Origin: Oceanirhabdus sp942490885 | GTDB taxonomy: Bacteria; Bacillota; Clostridia; Clostridiales; Clostridiaceae | Reading direction: 5' to 3' | NCBI GenBank assembly: GCA_942490885.1 | Contig: CALNYT010000002.1 | Coordinates: forward strand, 4,836,001-4,900,000 | DNA length: 64,000 nucleotides | Shown here: positions 36,326-47,600 of the stretch, one piece after another | Layout: each line of letters begins with the position of its first letter | Numbering within the stretch: position 1 is the stretch's first letter | Position numbers and translations under genes: made by a program | Notes under the pieces: model-generated | Told to the model about the DNA's origin: nothing | The model's database searches: none | Seen by the model: only the letters and a program-made list of their open reading frames with translations

Positions 36326-37585
36326 ATGGATAAGGAAACCAGAGAAAAAATAGGTCTTTTTAGATTTTCGCTAATTGCACCAATCATAAATGGTAATTAC
36401 AGTGAACCTTCTATTAAGGATTATTTGGAGAGCATATGTGCAAATAAATATATTGTTCCTGGTTTTGGCAAAAAGGAATATGCGCCAGCAACCATTAAAG
36501 GATGGCTATTAAATTATAAAAAATTTGGATTTGATGGTCTGCTTCCTAAAATTAGATCAGACTTTGGAAAAAGCAGAACATTAAGTAGAAAACAGAAAGA
36601 ATTTATTATTGATATGAAAAATGAAAACTATAAATTTTCGGCAAAACATATATACAATGCAATGCTAGTTAATGGAATAGCTAAAGCTGAAAGCTTATCT
36701 TTAGCAACTGTAACTAGATTTATCTCAAATAATAATCTTAAAGCAAAACAATTAGATCCAGTAGAACGAAGAGCTTTTGAAATGGCTAACCCAAATGATT
36801 GCTGGCAATCAGACGTGTCCGTAGGACCTTACTTGTATATAGATGGTAAAAAGAAAAAGACTTATTTAGTCATGTTTCTAGATGATTGCTCACGGCTTGT
36901 GATTCATGGAGAGTTTTATTTTGAGGAGAATTTAATAAATTTAGAGAGTGTTCTTAAAAAGGCTATCGCCAAGAGAGGCATACCTAAAAAAATATTTGTA
37001 GATAATGGTTCAATTTATCATAGTCATCAATTAAATATGATTTGTGCATCTCTAGGCACTGTTTTATCTTATGCGAAAGCTTATTCGCCTGAATCGAAAG
37101 GAAAGATAGAAAGATCTTTCAGAACCATTAAGGATAGGTGGATGAATATTATTAATTGGGATAAAATCACTTCTATCGAAGAACTAAACAGTATGTTCAA
37201 TGAATTCATTGAACATGAATACAATAATCACCTTCATTCTGCAATTTCTATGAAACCACTTGATAGGTTCATGAGTAATGTTGATAATTTAAAATTCATT
37301 GCTTCAAAAGAAAAATTAGATAAAATTTTCTTGCATAGAGTAACCAGGAAAGTAAAAAAAGATGCAACTATTTCACTCAATAGTATCATTTTTGAAGTCC
37401 CTCAAATATTTATAGGTCAAAAAATTCACATTAGATTTGAAGCAACTTCTACTGAAAAGGCTTATATTTTTGATGAACATCAAAATTTGTTACATACCAT
37501 ATTTCCAGTAAATAAAATAGATAATTCAAAAATTATAAGAAAACAATATATAGATTTTTCAAATCTAGAAAACAAGGAGAAATAA
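36326..37585 (+). CDS. DDE (rve-type) transposase, copy 1
   Basis: 419 residues. Two helix-turn-helix segments fill the first 130 residues (PATIKGWLLNYKKFGFDGLLPK). The retroviral-integrase fold carries the catalytic triad in NDCWQSDVSVG (Asp), FVDNGS (Asp) and SPESKGKIERSF (Glu). A Mu-type beta-barrel C-terminal domain follows. It should cut the element ends and join them to target DNA. GGAGG lies seven bases before the ATG, and the ATPase gene starts three bases after the stop. Confidence 0.93.
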   Translation: MDKETREKIGLFRFSLIAPIINGNYSEPSIKDYLESICANKYIVPGFGKKEYAPATIKGWLLNYKKFGFDGLLPKIRSDFGKSRTLSRKQKEFIIDMKNENYKFSAKHIYNAMLVNGIAKAESLSLATVTRFISNNNLKAKQLDPVERRAFEMANPNDCWQSDVSVGPYLYIDGKKKKTYLVMFLDDCSRLVIHGEFYFEENLINLESVLKKAIAKRGIPKKIFVDNGSIYHSHQLNMICASLGTVLSYAKAYSPESKGKIERSFRTIKDRWMNIINWDKITSIEELNSMFNEFIEHEYNNHLHSAISMKPLDRFMSNVDNLKFIASKEKLDKIFLHRVTRKVKKDATISLNSIIFEVPQIFIGQKIHIRFEATSTEKAYIFDEHQNLLHTIFPVNKIDNSKIIRKQYIDFSNLENKEK

Positions 37586-37587
37586 TT

Positions 37588-38394
37588 ATGTATACAGCGT
37601 TTTATGGAATGGAATTTAATCCATTTTCAAAGTCTATAGACACTAAGAAAGCATTTGAATCTGATGATTTTAATCAAGCAACCGCTAGGTTGAATTACTT
37701 AAAGGAAGTTAAAGGTTTTGGGTTATTCACAGGTCTTCCAGGTACAGGTAAATCCTTTACACTAAGAAAATTTACTGAATGTTTGAACCCCAATTTATAT
37801 AAAGTAGTTTATATCCCTTTATCAACCCTTACAGTAAACGACTTTTACAGGGCACTTTCTTATGAGCTAGGCTTGGAACCTGCTCATAAGAAAATTATAA
37901 TGTTTAATCAGATTCAAGAAAGGATCCGAACTCTTCACGAATCAAAAAACATAGTACCAATAATCATCTTGGACGAAGCACAATATTTAAAAAATTCGAT
38001 CCTAGATGATTTAAAGATTATTTTTAATTTTAACCTGGATTCAAAAAATTATGCAGCTTTAATCTTATCAGGACAACCAATTTTAAATAGTATTTTACAA
38101 AGGCAAGCTCATGAGGCCTTAAAACAAAGAATTGTTATAAATTACACCTTCGGTGGGTTAAGTAAAAAAGAAGTTTCAGACTACATAACATCTCGTATGA
38201 AATTATGTGGTGTTTCATCTCCAATATTTTCAGAAGAAGCAATAGAACTCATAGCAACTACTTGTGGGGGATGCACTAGAAAGATAAATTTATTAGTAGA
38301 GAAATCATTAATTTTAGGGTATCAGAAAAAACTACTGTCTATCGACAGTGAAACAATTTACACTGCACAAAATGATATAGAATTAACTATTTAA
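37588..38394 (+). CDS. AAA+ ATPase transposition partner (ExeA/TniB-like), copy 1
   Basis: 268 residues. Starts with the ExeA-type YGMEFNPFSKSID, Walker A TGLPGTGKSFTL, Walker B PIIILDEAQYL, sensor ILSGQP and an R-rich lid (ALKQRIVINY, GGCTRKINLL). Such ATPases choose the target and activate the DDE transposase, as TnsC, MuB and TniB do. Overlapping regulation with the transposase gene is implied by the two-base gap. Confidence 0.9.
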   Translation: MYTAFYGMEFNPFSKSIDTKKAFESDDFNQATARLNYLKEVKGFGLFTGLPGTGKSFTLRKFTECLNPNLYKVVYIPLSTLTVNDFYRALSYELGLEPAHKKIIMFNQIQERIRTLHESKNIVPIIILDEAQYLKNSILDDLKIIFNFNLDSKNYAALILSGQPILNSILQRQAHEALKQRIVINYTFGGLSKKEVSDYITSRMKLCGVSSPIFSEEAIELIATTCGGCTRKINLLVEKSLILGYQKKLLSIDSETIYTAQNDIELTI

Positions 38395-38408
38395 CCGGAG
38401 GTTTTAGA

Positions 38409-38723
38409 ATGAAATTTGAATGTGAATATACCTTTGATCATGGTAAAGAAGAGTGGATTGGAAGAATTGAATGCATTTATAACTATGGTAATCATTATGA
38501 ACTTTTAATTATGAGTAGGTCTAGCATTTTGCTTATTATAGGGAAAACCTCATTAGGAAACTTCGCATGTGTTCCAGATTTTCAAGCTGGATGTCATTTA
38601 TCATCCTTTGACGACATATTCTATAATACTGAGAAACTATGCGAAGTAATGGGCATTGTTGATGGGGTAACTGTTGCTAAGGCTATCTATGAATTTGATA
38701 ATTATATGCAAGGGGATTTTTAA
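38409..38723 (+). CDS. Small accessory protein of the transposon, copy 1
   Basis: 104 residues following ACCGGAGG. Beta-rich start (MKFECEYTFDHGKEEWIGRIECIYN), then SRSSILLIIGKTSLGNFACVPDF and DGVTVAKAIYEFDNYM. It resembles small conserved proteins carried by mobile elements (DUF6618 from memory, uncertain). Role unknown; it could be a transposition modulator. Confidence 0.7.
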   Translation: MKFECEYTFDHGKEEWIGRIECIYNYGNHYELLIMSRSSILLIIGKTSLGNFACVPDFQAGCHLSSFDDIFYNTEKLCEVMGIVDGVTVAKAIYEFDNYMQGDF

Positions 38724-38748
38724 AATACACTCAAGGGTGTATTTTTTT
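38722..38748 (+). terminator. Terminator of the transposon operon, copy 1
   Basis: AAATACAC and GTGTATTT stem with a six-base loop, followed by seven T. It begins at the stop codon of the last transposon gene. Confidence 0.85.
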
Positions 38749-38759
38749 CACGACTAGTT

Positions 38760-38893
38760 ACTTAAATAATGTGCATTTTTTAGAAAATAGAATGGAATAT
38801 TGGCTTAAATATCGTGATTTTATGGAATATATTTTAAATTATTTAACTTAAATAATCTGATTTTTAAATACTTAAATAAAGTGCTATTTAACA
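38760..38893. repeat. Direct repeats at the right transposon end (likely transposase sites)
   Basis: Four related 15-mers on the plus strand: ACTTAAATAATGTGC (38760), GCTTAAATATCGTGA (38803), ACTTAAATAATCTGA (38847) and ACTTAAATAAAGTGC (38870). The last merges with the terminal inverted repeat. Several end-proximal copies are typical of Tn7/Tn552-like elements. Confidence 0.65.
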
Positions 38894-39162
38894 CTTATTC
38901 GCAGTCCTTTAAAACTCTGTTTTCTAATGTGTTATCGTTACTTTTTAATATTGTTCTTTTGAATGATGTATTTATAGAATATGTTAACAACTAAAAAAAT
39001 AATGAACCAGCCTACTTAAATTTCAGCTGATTCATTTCATTTTTCACTACATTATTTAGATTATGCATATAGTTATTTTATTCTTAATGTTCAATATATA
39101 CCAACTTTATTTATCATATTATTATGCATTAACTTTACTATAATTTATGCAGTTAAATATAC
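38894..39162. repeat. Duplicate of the 3' flank of the Rhs gene 2 unit
   Basis: Matches 41109-41360, with TCCTTTAAAACTCTGTTTTC, TGTATTTATAG, TATGTTAAC and the AATGAACCAGC terminator hairpin, diverging after TTATGCAGT. It holds no gene. It is what remains of a toxin-unit end next to the transposon. Confidence 0.8.
38993..39036 (-). terminator. Terminator hairpin in the duplicated 3' flank
   Basis: AATGAACCAGC (39001-39011) pairs with GCTGATTCATT (39026-39036); the minus strand ends in a T-run. Same structure as at 41212-41254. Confidence 0.7.
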
Positions 39163-40545
39163 CAGGGTAAACGCATATAAGATTTTTGGGCGGTAGCCCT
39201 TTTATTTTTGCCAATTAGTGATTATAATTGATGAAGTAGAACAAAAGAGAAAGGAAGATTACTATTAAACAAGACATATTCGATATTGAAGAAATTATTT
39301 TTGATGTATTTAATGAATTAACTGATCCTAGAACAGGAAGTAATTCTCGCCATAAATTAGTAGATATAATGGCGATAGCCATGTGTGCGGTAACCTCCGG
39401 CGCTGAGGGGTGGACACAAATGGAAGCTTTCGGTCAAGCAAAAGAAGCATGGTTAAAAAAATACCTAGAATTGCCTCATGGAATTCCATCACATGATACT
39501 TTTAGCAGAGTTATTTCATGTATTAAACCAGATGAATTTCAAGAATGTTTCATTGAATTAATGAAACATTTCACCAATGTAACTGATGGTGAAATTGTTT
39601 CTATTGATGGCAAGACATTGAGAGGTTCTCATGATGAAAATACTCATACTTCAGTAACTCATATGGTTAGTGCTTGGGCTAACGCAAATCAACTTGTTCT
39701 TGGTCAAGTAAAGACACATGAAAAATCGAATGAGATAACAGCAATTCCTCAGTTATTAAAGCTTTTAGAGCTTAAAGACACCGTTGTTACGATAGATGCC
39801 ATGGGATGTCAAAAATCTATAGCTAAAAATATCGTAGATAAAGAAGCAGACTATATTTTAGCACTAAAAGATAATCATAAGAATCTTTGTACTGATACAA
39901 AACTTTTTGATTCTCTATTAAATAATGAATTTGAAGATTTCACTTATCAATATCATCAAACAAAAGAGAAAGACCATGGAAGAATTGAAACAAGAACATA
40001 TTACCTTGTGAATGATATTGAATGGCTTGAGTGTAGAACTGATTGGAAAAATCTCAATGGAATTGGTATGGTTGAAAGCAAGCGTATAGTTGATGATAAA
40101 GAAAGTGTTGAACGTAGGTATTATATTACTAGTCTTAATGATAATGTTGAACTCTTTGCCAAAGGAGTGCGAAAGCACTGGGGAATAGAGAATAAAGTTC
40201 ACTGGGTGTTAGATGTATCATTCAATGAAGATAAATGCCGAATTAGAAAAGATCATTCAGCTGCAAACTTGGCAGTTATAAGGCATATATCAATGAATTT
40301 ATTAAGGAAAGAGAAAACATTTAAAGGTGGCATAAAAACAAAAAAGCTTAAATGTGGATGGGAAGTTGAATATCTAGAAAAAGTTATATTCACACCACTC
40401 CGCGGTTAAAAAATAATCAAAAAATACTTACAGGGTAAATATAGGGTGTAATTTCCGAATATTCAGTTTTGGGATCTTTAAGTTAATTATTTTTATAAGA
40501 ATAAAAAAATCTCAAATCACCCTATTTATGTATGCGTTTTCCCTG
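39163..40545 (+). mobile_element. ISAs1-family insertion sequence (1383 bp)
   Basis: Imperfect terminal inverted repeats: CAGGGTAAACGCATA at the left, and the inverse CAGGGAAAACGCATA at the right. It encodes one transposase. No target duplication is visible (left flank AAATATAC, right CTTATTCC), so one flank may have been altered since insertion. It lies in the duplicated 3' flank between the two Rhs units. Confidence 0.88.
39264..40409 (+). CDS. ISAs1-family transposase
   Basis: 381 residues if read from the ATT at 39264, which follows AAAGGAAG by six bases; the first ATG in frame (39369) would remove the conserved FNELTDPRTGSNSRHKLVDI segment. It has the DDE_Tnp_1-associated N-terminus, then catalytic Asp in SIDGKTLRGS, Asp in VTIDAMGCQKSIA and the C-terminal HWGIENKVHWVLDV signature. 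No frameshift or stop, so it may be active. The start codon is uncertain. Confidence 0.9.
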   Translation: MKQDIFDIEEIIFDVFNELTDPRTGSNSRHKLVDIMAIAMCAVTSGAEGWTQMEAFGQAKEAWLKKYLELPHGIPSHDTFSRVISCIKPDEFQECFIELMKHFTNVTDGEIVSIDGKTLRGSHDENTHTSVTHMVSAWANANQLVLGQVKTHEKSNEITAIPQLLKLLELKDTVVTIDAMGCQKSIAKNIVDKEADYILALKDNHKNLCTDTKLFDSLLNNEFEDFTYQYHQTKEKDHGRIETRTYYLVNDIEWLECRTDWKNLNGIGMVESKRIVDDKESVERRYYITSLNDNVELFAKGVRKHWGIENKVHWVLDVSFNEDKCRIRKDHSAANLAVIRHISMNLLRKEKTFKGGIKTKKLKCGWEVEYLEKVIFTPLRG

Positions 40546-40695
40546 CTTATTCCCCCCTACCCCCGTTACAATTTCCTAGTCCCGAGTTCCAAGTCTCTAG
40601 TTATTCTACTCAACTATCTTATTATTATGTTCTATTCTATCAATCTTTTTATTTTTTAGTGCTTTTTTACTACATATATTATGTTCACAATTCCA

Positions 40696-41060
40696 TTAAC
40701 TTTCAAGTGGAATTATTGAACCTAGGATTTTCTAGCTCATTAGGTTACACATATCTTCTATGCTCGATTTACTGGTTTCTAAAGTCACTAGACTTAATTA
40801 GCTAGGAAGTCCTTTATCATATACCTGTATCTGTTGAACCATTAAAGATTTTATCCTACACATACTATCGTTATGAAACCAATCAACTTTTAAGCGTAAT
40901 TATTAAGCCTAGTTTTTCCTAGCTCATCAAGATAACTATCGCTATTAGCCTTGTTTTACTGACTCCTAACGGTACTATTATTGATTGCATAGGAACTCCT
41001 TTATCAGATGCTTATACTTGAGCTATTGCTAAAAAGATTTTAATCACATATCAATTTCTA
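40696..41060. repeat. Two diverged direct repeats of about 170 bp
   Basis: Unit 1 (about 40696-40865) and unit 2 (about 40883-41060) share AATTATT, then CCTAG, CTAGCTCAT, ACTCCTTTATCA, AAAGATTTTA and other blocks in the same order. No coding frame spans them. Bases 40546-40695 show no gene. Origin unknown. Confidence 0.55.
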
Positions 41061-41211
41061 TTAAATTCAGTAGCTTTAGCCTTTATTCAACACTTTTAAA
41101 GTTTAATGCCACTCTTATTCACAGTCCTTTAAAACTCTGTTTTCTGATGTGTCATCGTTGGCTTTTAATGTATTTCTTTTGAAAAATGTATTTATAGCAT
41201 ATGTTAACCAC

Positions 41212-41254
41212 AAAAAAATAATGAACCAGCCTACTTGATTTCAGCTGATTCATT
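41212..41254 (-). terminator. Terminator of the Rhs gene 2 operon
   Basis: Minus strand AATGAATCAGC pairs with GCTGGTTCATT (one G-U), then ATTTTTTTG. It lies about 140 bases after the immunity gene stop. Confidence 0.78.
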
Positions 41255-41391
41255 TCATCTTTTTCACTGCATTATTAATATTATGTAGTATAGTTATATA
41301 GTTATACTATTGATAGTACTATACTCTTATAAATAACTATTTTATGCAGTCTACACTTCTATTTTTTGAATTGACTTCTACTTATATCATA

Positions 41392-41673
41392 CTATTTATC
41401 GTGGATTTTATTCCATACCTTTTCAAAATCCTCTTTTGTAATCTCCATTGCCTTAAATTCAGGATTGTCGTTAATTTCATTCAAGTCTTCTGGAAACGGT
41501 ATTTCTCCTAATCCAGTTTTGCCAATCTCAATATTCTCATATGCATAACCATATGTGCCATCCTTAAATAATTCGACCTTTCTTGTCTCATATCTTTCAT
41601 CATCTACTTCTGAGTAAATTTTAACTGGTTCATCACTAAAATCATGAAACCATTCAACACATATATATTTCAA
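41392..41673 (-). CDS. DUF6881-like immunity protein of Rhs gene 2
   Basis: 93 residues from a TTG at 41673, six bases after GAGGTG (a GTG at 41682 is inside the ribosome site). The sequence KYICVEWFHDFSDEPVKIYSE, then ERYETRKVELFKDG and EEISKEDFEKVW-like end (here MEITKEDFEKVW), matches the DUF6881 pattern of small proteins beside Rhs and WapA toxins. Fifteen bases after the toxin stop. Expected to bind the HYD1-type ADP-ribosyltransferase tip. Confidence 0.78.
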   Translation of the reverse strand: MKYICVEWFHDFSDEPVKIYSEVDDERYETRKVELFKDGTYGYAYENIEIGKTGLGEIPFPEDLNEINDNPEFKAMEITKEDFEKVWNKIHDK

Positions 41674-41687
41674 TTTTATCACCTCAA

Positions 41688-44600
41688 TTATTTTGTAGAT
41701 TTTCCATAGTTAATTATTCTATTAGAAATATCTAATGGTCCTTCATTAGGAATTGCATAAACTCCGTCTCTCCCTTTAATGATATTTAATCCTCTAACAT
41801 CAATTTCTAAATAATTAGTAAATCTCTTACCACCCCATGGAGTTCTTAAGAATTTATATGAAAGTTGTCCAAGTGTATTTTCTCCTGGAACTACATCTGA
41901 TAAATATTGACCATTAGTATATCTAGCATCCTTAGGATTCAATGCTTTTATTGATGGATTTAATTTTCCAGACTCCAATATACCATTAAGTCCTTTATCA
42001 TTAGTATAGTGATAAAGTGTATTAATTCCTTCACCTTCTTTAACTACCATACTTGCATAATCATCTGCTTTATATATGACTCCACCTGGTGCTGCTATGA
42101 AATCAGGTTTAGCCGCCCCCTTAGATGCATGATGTTGTAAATTTAGAGTAATGAAATTATCACTTTTCCCAGTATTCTTAGCTCCAACATTCCTAACTTT
42201 TAAATCTGAACCATCGGGCAACTTAATATGTCCATTTTCATTAGCAATGAAATTTTTTGCATGGTATAGAACATTGTCATAGTAATTTTTTGCACCTGTA
42301 ACAAAGTCACTAACTTTATTTATTACCTTGTTACCTGCACTGCTATTTATAAACTTTCTTGTTCCAACTTCAAGTCCTTTACCTATTCCTAAACCTGCTG
42401 TATCTCCTAGTGCTCTTCTACCAGCACCTTCAATTCCAGAATTTACCACTTCTTTAACATCTACTTCGCCTGTTGTAGCAACTTGATGTACTGCATTTGT
42501 TGATGAGTATATTGCACCCTCTATTGCTGCATCTTTTAATACCTTTCTACCTACTACTTTCGAAGCTTTAAGAAACTCTTTTGTCTTGTTTACAGTTTTA
42601 TAGGTATCATAAGTTTTATCTACTGCCTGATACACATCTACTGCTTTATCTACAGTTTTTACTGCACGCCCTCCACCTGTTGCAAATGGTACTACTGCAC
42701 ATACTCCATCTGCACCTAGAGCCGCCCAATTTTTCCAATCAGTTGGATCTTTTGCTATATCAACGATATCCCATATTATAAATCCTACATCTGCTATTAC
42801 ATCAAAAAAGTGTCCTGTTGGATCGTAATATGTTATTGGATTATTAGCACAATACGTATACAAATTTAAGCTCAATGGATCATTAACATCTCCTGTATAA
42901 GTATCCTCACTCAGGAATCGTGCTATATAAGGATCATACATTCTTGCCATACAATAGTATGTGCCTGTCTCTTCGTCATATTGATATCCTGCGTATCTGT
43001 ATGGGTTATCAATGTTACCTATAGACTCTAAAATATTTCCAAATGCATCATAGTAGTATGATGATAGTATTTCTCCTTCTGCATTTATTAGGGCTGTTAC
43101 GTCTGCATGTCCGTTGTACATGTAATAAGCTGTTTGCCCTTCTATTTCTCTTGATATTAGATTTAGTCCGTATACATTTCTGCCTACGGTATTTCCTTGT
43201 TCGTCTAACTCAAGTACTACTTTATCGTATTCGTAAAGATATCTTCTTAGTTTTCCATCTACTTCTTTGGATACTCTAATTCCTTCTCCGTTGTAGGTAT
43301 TATTTACTGTATTTCCTTCTGATGTTTGTGTTTTTATGAGACGGTTGAGTACATCAAAGGTATTTTTGTTTTCTTTTGTTTCTTTTTCTATTCCATTTTC
43401 AAAGAGTGTTATTGTCTCTTTTAGTTGATTACCGTTCCTATCAAAGGTGTAGATTCTTTCTTCTACTTTTTTACTATTTGCAGTTTTAACTGTGTTTAAT
43501 AATCTGTTCTGCTTATTGTAATTGTAGGTTGTTTGTGTAATTTCACCTTGATATGTTATGGTTTCTGTTTTTTTGTTTCCTGCTTTATAGTAAGTGTATC
43601 CTGTTATTCTGTTCTCTGCTAATGATGTGTTTTCTTTTACTGTTTTTAGTCTACTTAACTTATCGTAAGTATACTCTGTTGTTCCTTTACTGTCGGTCTT
43701 TTTAATCCTATTGTTAGCTTTATCATATTCATAGGAATAACTATCTATTATATTTCCATCAACTTTTTTATTTATCAGGGTTTTAAGAAGATTATTCTTG
43801 TAGTAAGTATATTCTTCTTTGGATCCATCTGGATACTCTATGGTCTTTCTTGCTCCATTATCATAATAGGTATATTCTGTTGTTTTGTTTTCTGCAATTA
43901 CTTTTGCAAGTCTTCCTGATTTATTATATACCTTTAATGTTTTGTTTCCTTTTGGATCAGTTGATTGTTCTGCCCAATACTCTTTGTCACCGCCTTTTAT
44001 TATATCATATTGGAAGGTTGTAGTTCCGATATCAGGTTCTGTTTTGGATGCTACTCTGTTTAATTCATCGTATACCCTTATGGTTGTACCTGTTTCATCT
44101 GTCATTGTAAGCTGATTACCGTTGTTGTCATAAGTATAGCTTATTATCTTGTCCTCTATTACTGTTGCTTTTAAGTTTCCATAAGCATCATATGTGTAGG
44201 TTGTAAGCTTACCATTTCTATCTCTCTTTGTTTTTATGTTACCATCTGCATAATAGGTATACTGTTCTGATAATCCTTCTTGGTCTGTTTTTTCCTTTGC
44301 CTTGTTTGCTGCATTGTACTCATATGATGTTATGTTTCCTTCTCCATCTGTTTGTGTTAGGAGATTTCCATTTAAATCATATGTGTAACTTGTAGTTTCA
44401 TCTAAGGCGTTTGTTACTGTTTTTAATCTATTAAATTCATCATATTGGAAGGTAGTTTTATTTCCTTCTCCATCTGTTTTTGTTCTTATGTTACCTACTT
44501 CATCATATGTCTGAGTGATTACATTTTCTTCTGGATCTGTTGTGCTCAGTAATCTGTTTGATTTATCGTAGGTAAATTTTGATTCATTTCCTAGTGCATC

Positions 44601-47600
44601 ATAAGATCTAATTTGTGCGTTATTATGATTGTACTCCAATCTTTCAATTGTTTTACCATCTGAATCTTTCTTTTCTATCAGCCTGTTTAATGGGTCATAC
44701 ACATTTGTATATGTATTTCCTCTCCAGTCTGTTTCCTCTGTCAAGTTACCATTAAGGTCATATGCATATTTTGTTATATGATCTGTTTTTTCGCCTTCTG
44801 TATTTGTAACTGTTGTCTTCTTAGCTACTAATCTGTTGAGCTCATCATAAATATTTTCAGTTACATTTCCATTTCCATCAGTTTGAAATCTATTGTTTCC
44901 ATTTTTATCATAGGCAGCTTTTACAGTTATACCTTCACTCTCATCTTGTCTCTGAAGTGTAGTACTTAATACATTTCCTACTGTGTCATAGGAATAAATC
45001 TCTTCAATGCCCATGCTGTCCTGCTGATATTTAAGGTTTCCTAGTTCATCATATTGATACTGTACAATTTTTTCTGGGATTGTTTCATCACCTGGATGTT
45101 TTACTTTCCTTACTTTGTTAATGTTATTGTACCAATACTCTGTTATGTTTCCATTTCCATCTGTGTGAGTTAGTATGTTACCTATCAGGTCATAAGTATT
45201 TTCTTCTAGGATTTTTTCTTCACCAGATGTTTCTGTTAAGTTTACCTTTGTTATGTTTCCAGCACTGTCTAGATAATATTTATTTACTGCTCCCTTTGCA
45301 TCTATTTCCTTTATTTTTCTTCCTAAGGCATCGTATTCATATTTTATTGAATAGCTAAGTCCTTTGTCTCTGGATGCTGGGTCTAGTACACTTATTAGTT
45401 TGTCTGCACTATTGTATTTATATTCTGTTCTGTATCCTCTGTTTATTTTAGAAACTGCAGTATCTCCACTTCCTGCTTCATATCCTAATGAATCAAGTTC
45501 TTTAATAAGATTACCTTTTTCATCATATTTGCAAGCCTTACTTACTACTGTTTCCCACTTATTTGTCACAGGATTAAGATATACTTCGTTAACTACTATA
45601 ATTCTATCCATAGAATCATATACGTACTCACTTCTATTCATCTCATCCAATGATTTATCTGGGTGATAATTTTTAGGGGTTACTTTTGCTATTAGTCTTC
45701 CTTTTGTGTCATAGTATTTTATAGTAACTCCATTATTTGGTGCTTTTACTTTTTCTACTAACCCTCTTTTGTTGTATGTGTATCTTGTTATATTTCCATT
45801 TGCATCTTTGTTTGTTAATATATTTCCTTCCCAGTTGTAAGTGTTTTCTGTACTTATTGTAACCTTTTCACCATATTCATTTAAGCCTGGATGACTTATG
45901 CTTGTTTGGTTGTCTAGATTATCATAAGTATAAGTAGTTGTTATACCATCTGGTGTTGTTACAGTTTTCATGTTCCCATTTTTATCATAAGTGAATTTAG
46001 TTATTAATTCTACTTTCTCACTATCATTTATTGGGTTTCCATGTATGTCTCTGCCTTCTACGTACTGAATTTTTTCTCTAGGTTTACCTAGTGGATTGTT
46101 TCTATACTCTATAATGTTCTTTTCTGTTTCTGAAGTATATACTACTTCTTTTATTATGTTTCCATCCTCATCATAAGTATATTCTTTTCTTCTTCCTTCA
46201 TCATCATATACAGCTTTTACTTTCCCATTATTATAGTGATCATAGTGTACTGTGATGAAGCTTTCTGGCACTTCATTTTTATTTACTTTATTTTTACCTG
46301 TTTTTTCTTCTTTTATATTACCTGATTTGTCATATACATACCATGTATATGTATATTTTTGTGTTCCTCCTTCTTCTTCAAAAGGAATCCATTTTTCAGA
46401 TACTCTATTTAATCCATCATACTTCAAATAAGTAATCTTTTTCTTTTGATCTTTTTGTAATTTAACCGTTCCATTTTCATTGTACTCTGTTTCAATAGTA
46501 GTATTATCTGCATTTGTTTGTGATATTAATCTTTGTGCATAATCAAATATATAAGTTGTTGTAGAATATTTTTGATCATCACTATATACTTTATGAGTTT
46601 TTTGTGTTCTTCCATTTGAAAGAATATCGTAAGTATACTCTTCAAGAAGAATGCTATCTGAACTATCACTTTCTTTAAAATATACCTTAGAAGGTCTGTT
46701 CATTACATCATACTCATATACATATACTGCTCCATTTGGCTTTGTTTCACTTTTCTTATTTCCGTATATATCATAAGTGAATGTGGTTGTGTTATTCTCT
46801 GGGTCTGTTATTGATTTTACATTACCATTATTGTAATATGTATATCTATATCCTTGGTCTCCTGTGTATGAATTTCCTTTTTCTAATGAGGAGTCATACT
46901 GATTTGGTTTTATCTCTTTAATTTTTCTTCCCATGGTGTCATATACATTTCTGGTAATATGGTTACTTTCAAAAATCCCCTTTGTAATTTGTCCATTGAG
47001 GTTATATTCATAATCAGATATATTACCAGCTGAAGATACTTCTCTTGTAAGCATTCCTATTTCATTGTATTCTCTTGTTGTAGTGTTTCCTTCTTCATCT
47101 GTTATTGTTGCAATGTTTCCGTACTTATCATAAGTATAGGTTGTAGTATTTCCTTCTGGGTCAGTTTCACTTTTTAAAAGCCCTTTAACGTTACATCCAG
47201 ACTCACCATTACTATAGTATGAGTAAGTTGTTATTGCAAAATCATTTTCATCACTGTCTTTTGTATATTCATTTGATGGGTTCAAGGCTTGTACCGTTTT
47301 TAACAAGTCTACTTTTTCTGAATCATAAATATAGTGTGTGCTACGCCCAGTTTCATCTGTCTCCATGATTAAATTGTTTTTATCATCATATTTTTGAACT
47401 TTAACTGTAGAATCAGGATTTGTTATTTTTGTTATATTACCTTTGTTATCTCTCTCATATTTAGTAATACTTCCATTTCTATCAGTTACCTTTTCCTGCT
47501 CACCATATTTATTTATTCCATCTTTATCCTTTGTATATTCAACTTTTGTTTGTCTACCTTCGGCATCCTCTGAAAAAGTAATAAATTTTGAGCTGTCATA

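Larger units (their letters stand above)
35426..38893 (+). mobile_element. Four-gene DDE transposon, copy 1 (3468 bp)
   Basis: Bounded by TGTTAAATAGCA and its inverse TGCTATTTAACA. Carries a DUF6431 protein, an rve-type DDE transposase, an AAA+ ATPase and a small accessory protein in one direction, like TniA/TniB- or Tn7-style systems without a cargo. Length equals the inverted copy at 49701-53168, and genes match residue for residue. The flanks (CATATGT on the left, CTTATTCGC on the right) show no target duplication. The left flank lies in Rhs gene 1 and the right in a toxin-unit 3' flank, so DNA next to this copy has been lost or exchanged. Confidence 0.93.

Noticed and set aside
36172..36387. 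71-residue frame opposite the start of the transposase (mirror 52207-52422)
   Set aside because: Antisense to the transposase start and promoter region, with no supporting signals.
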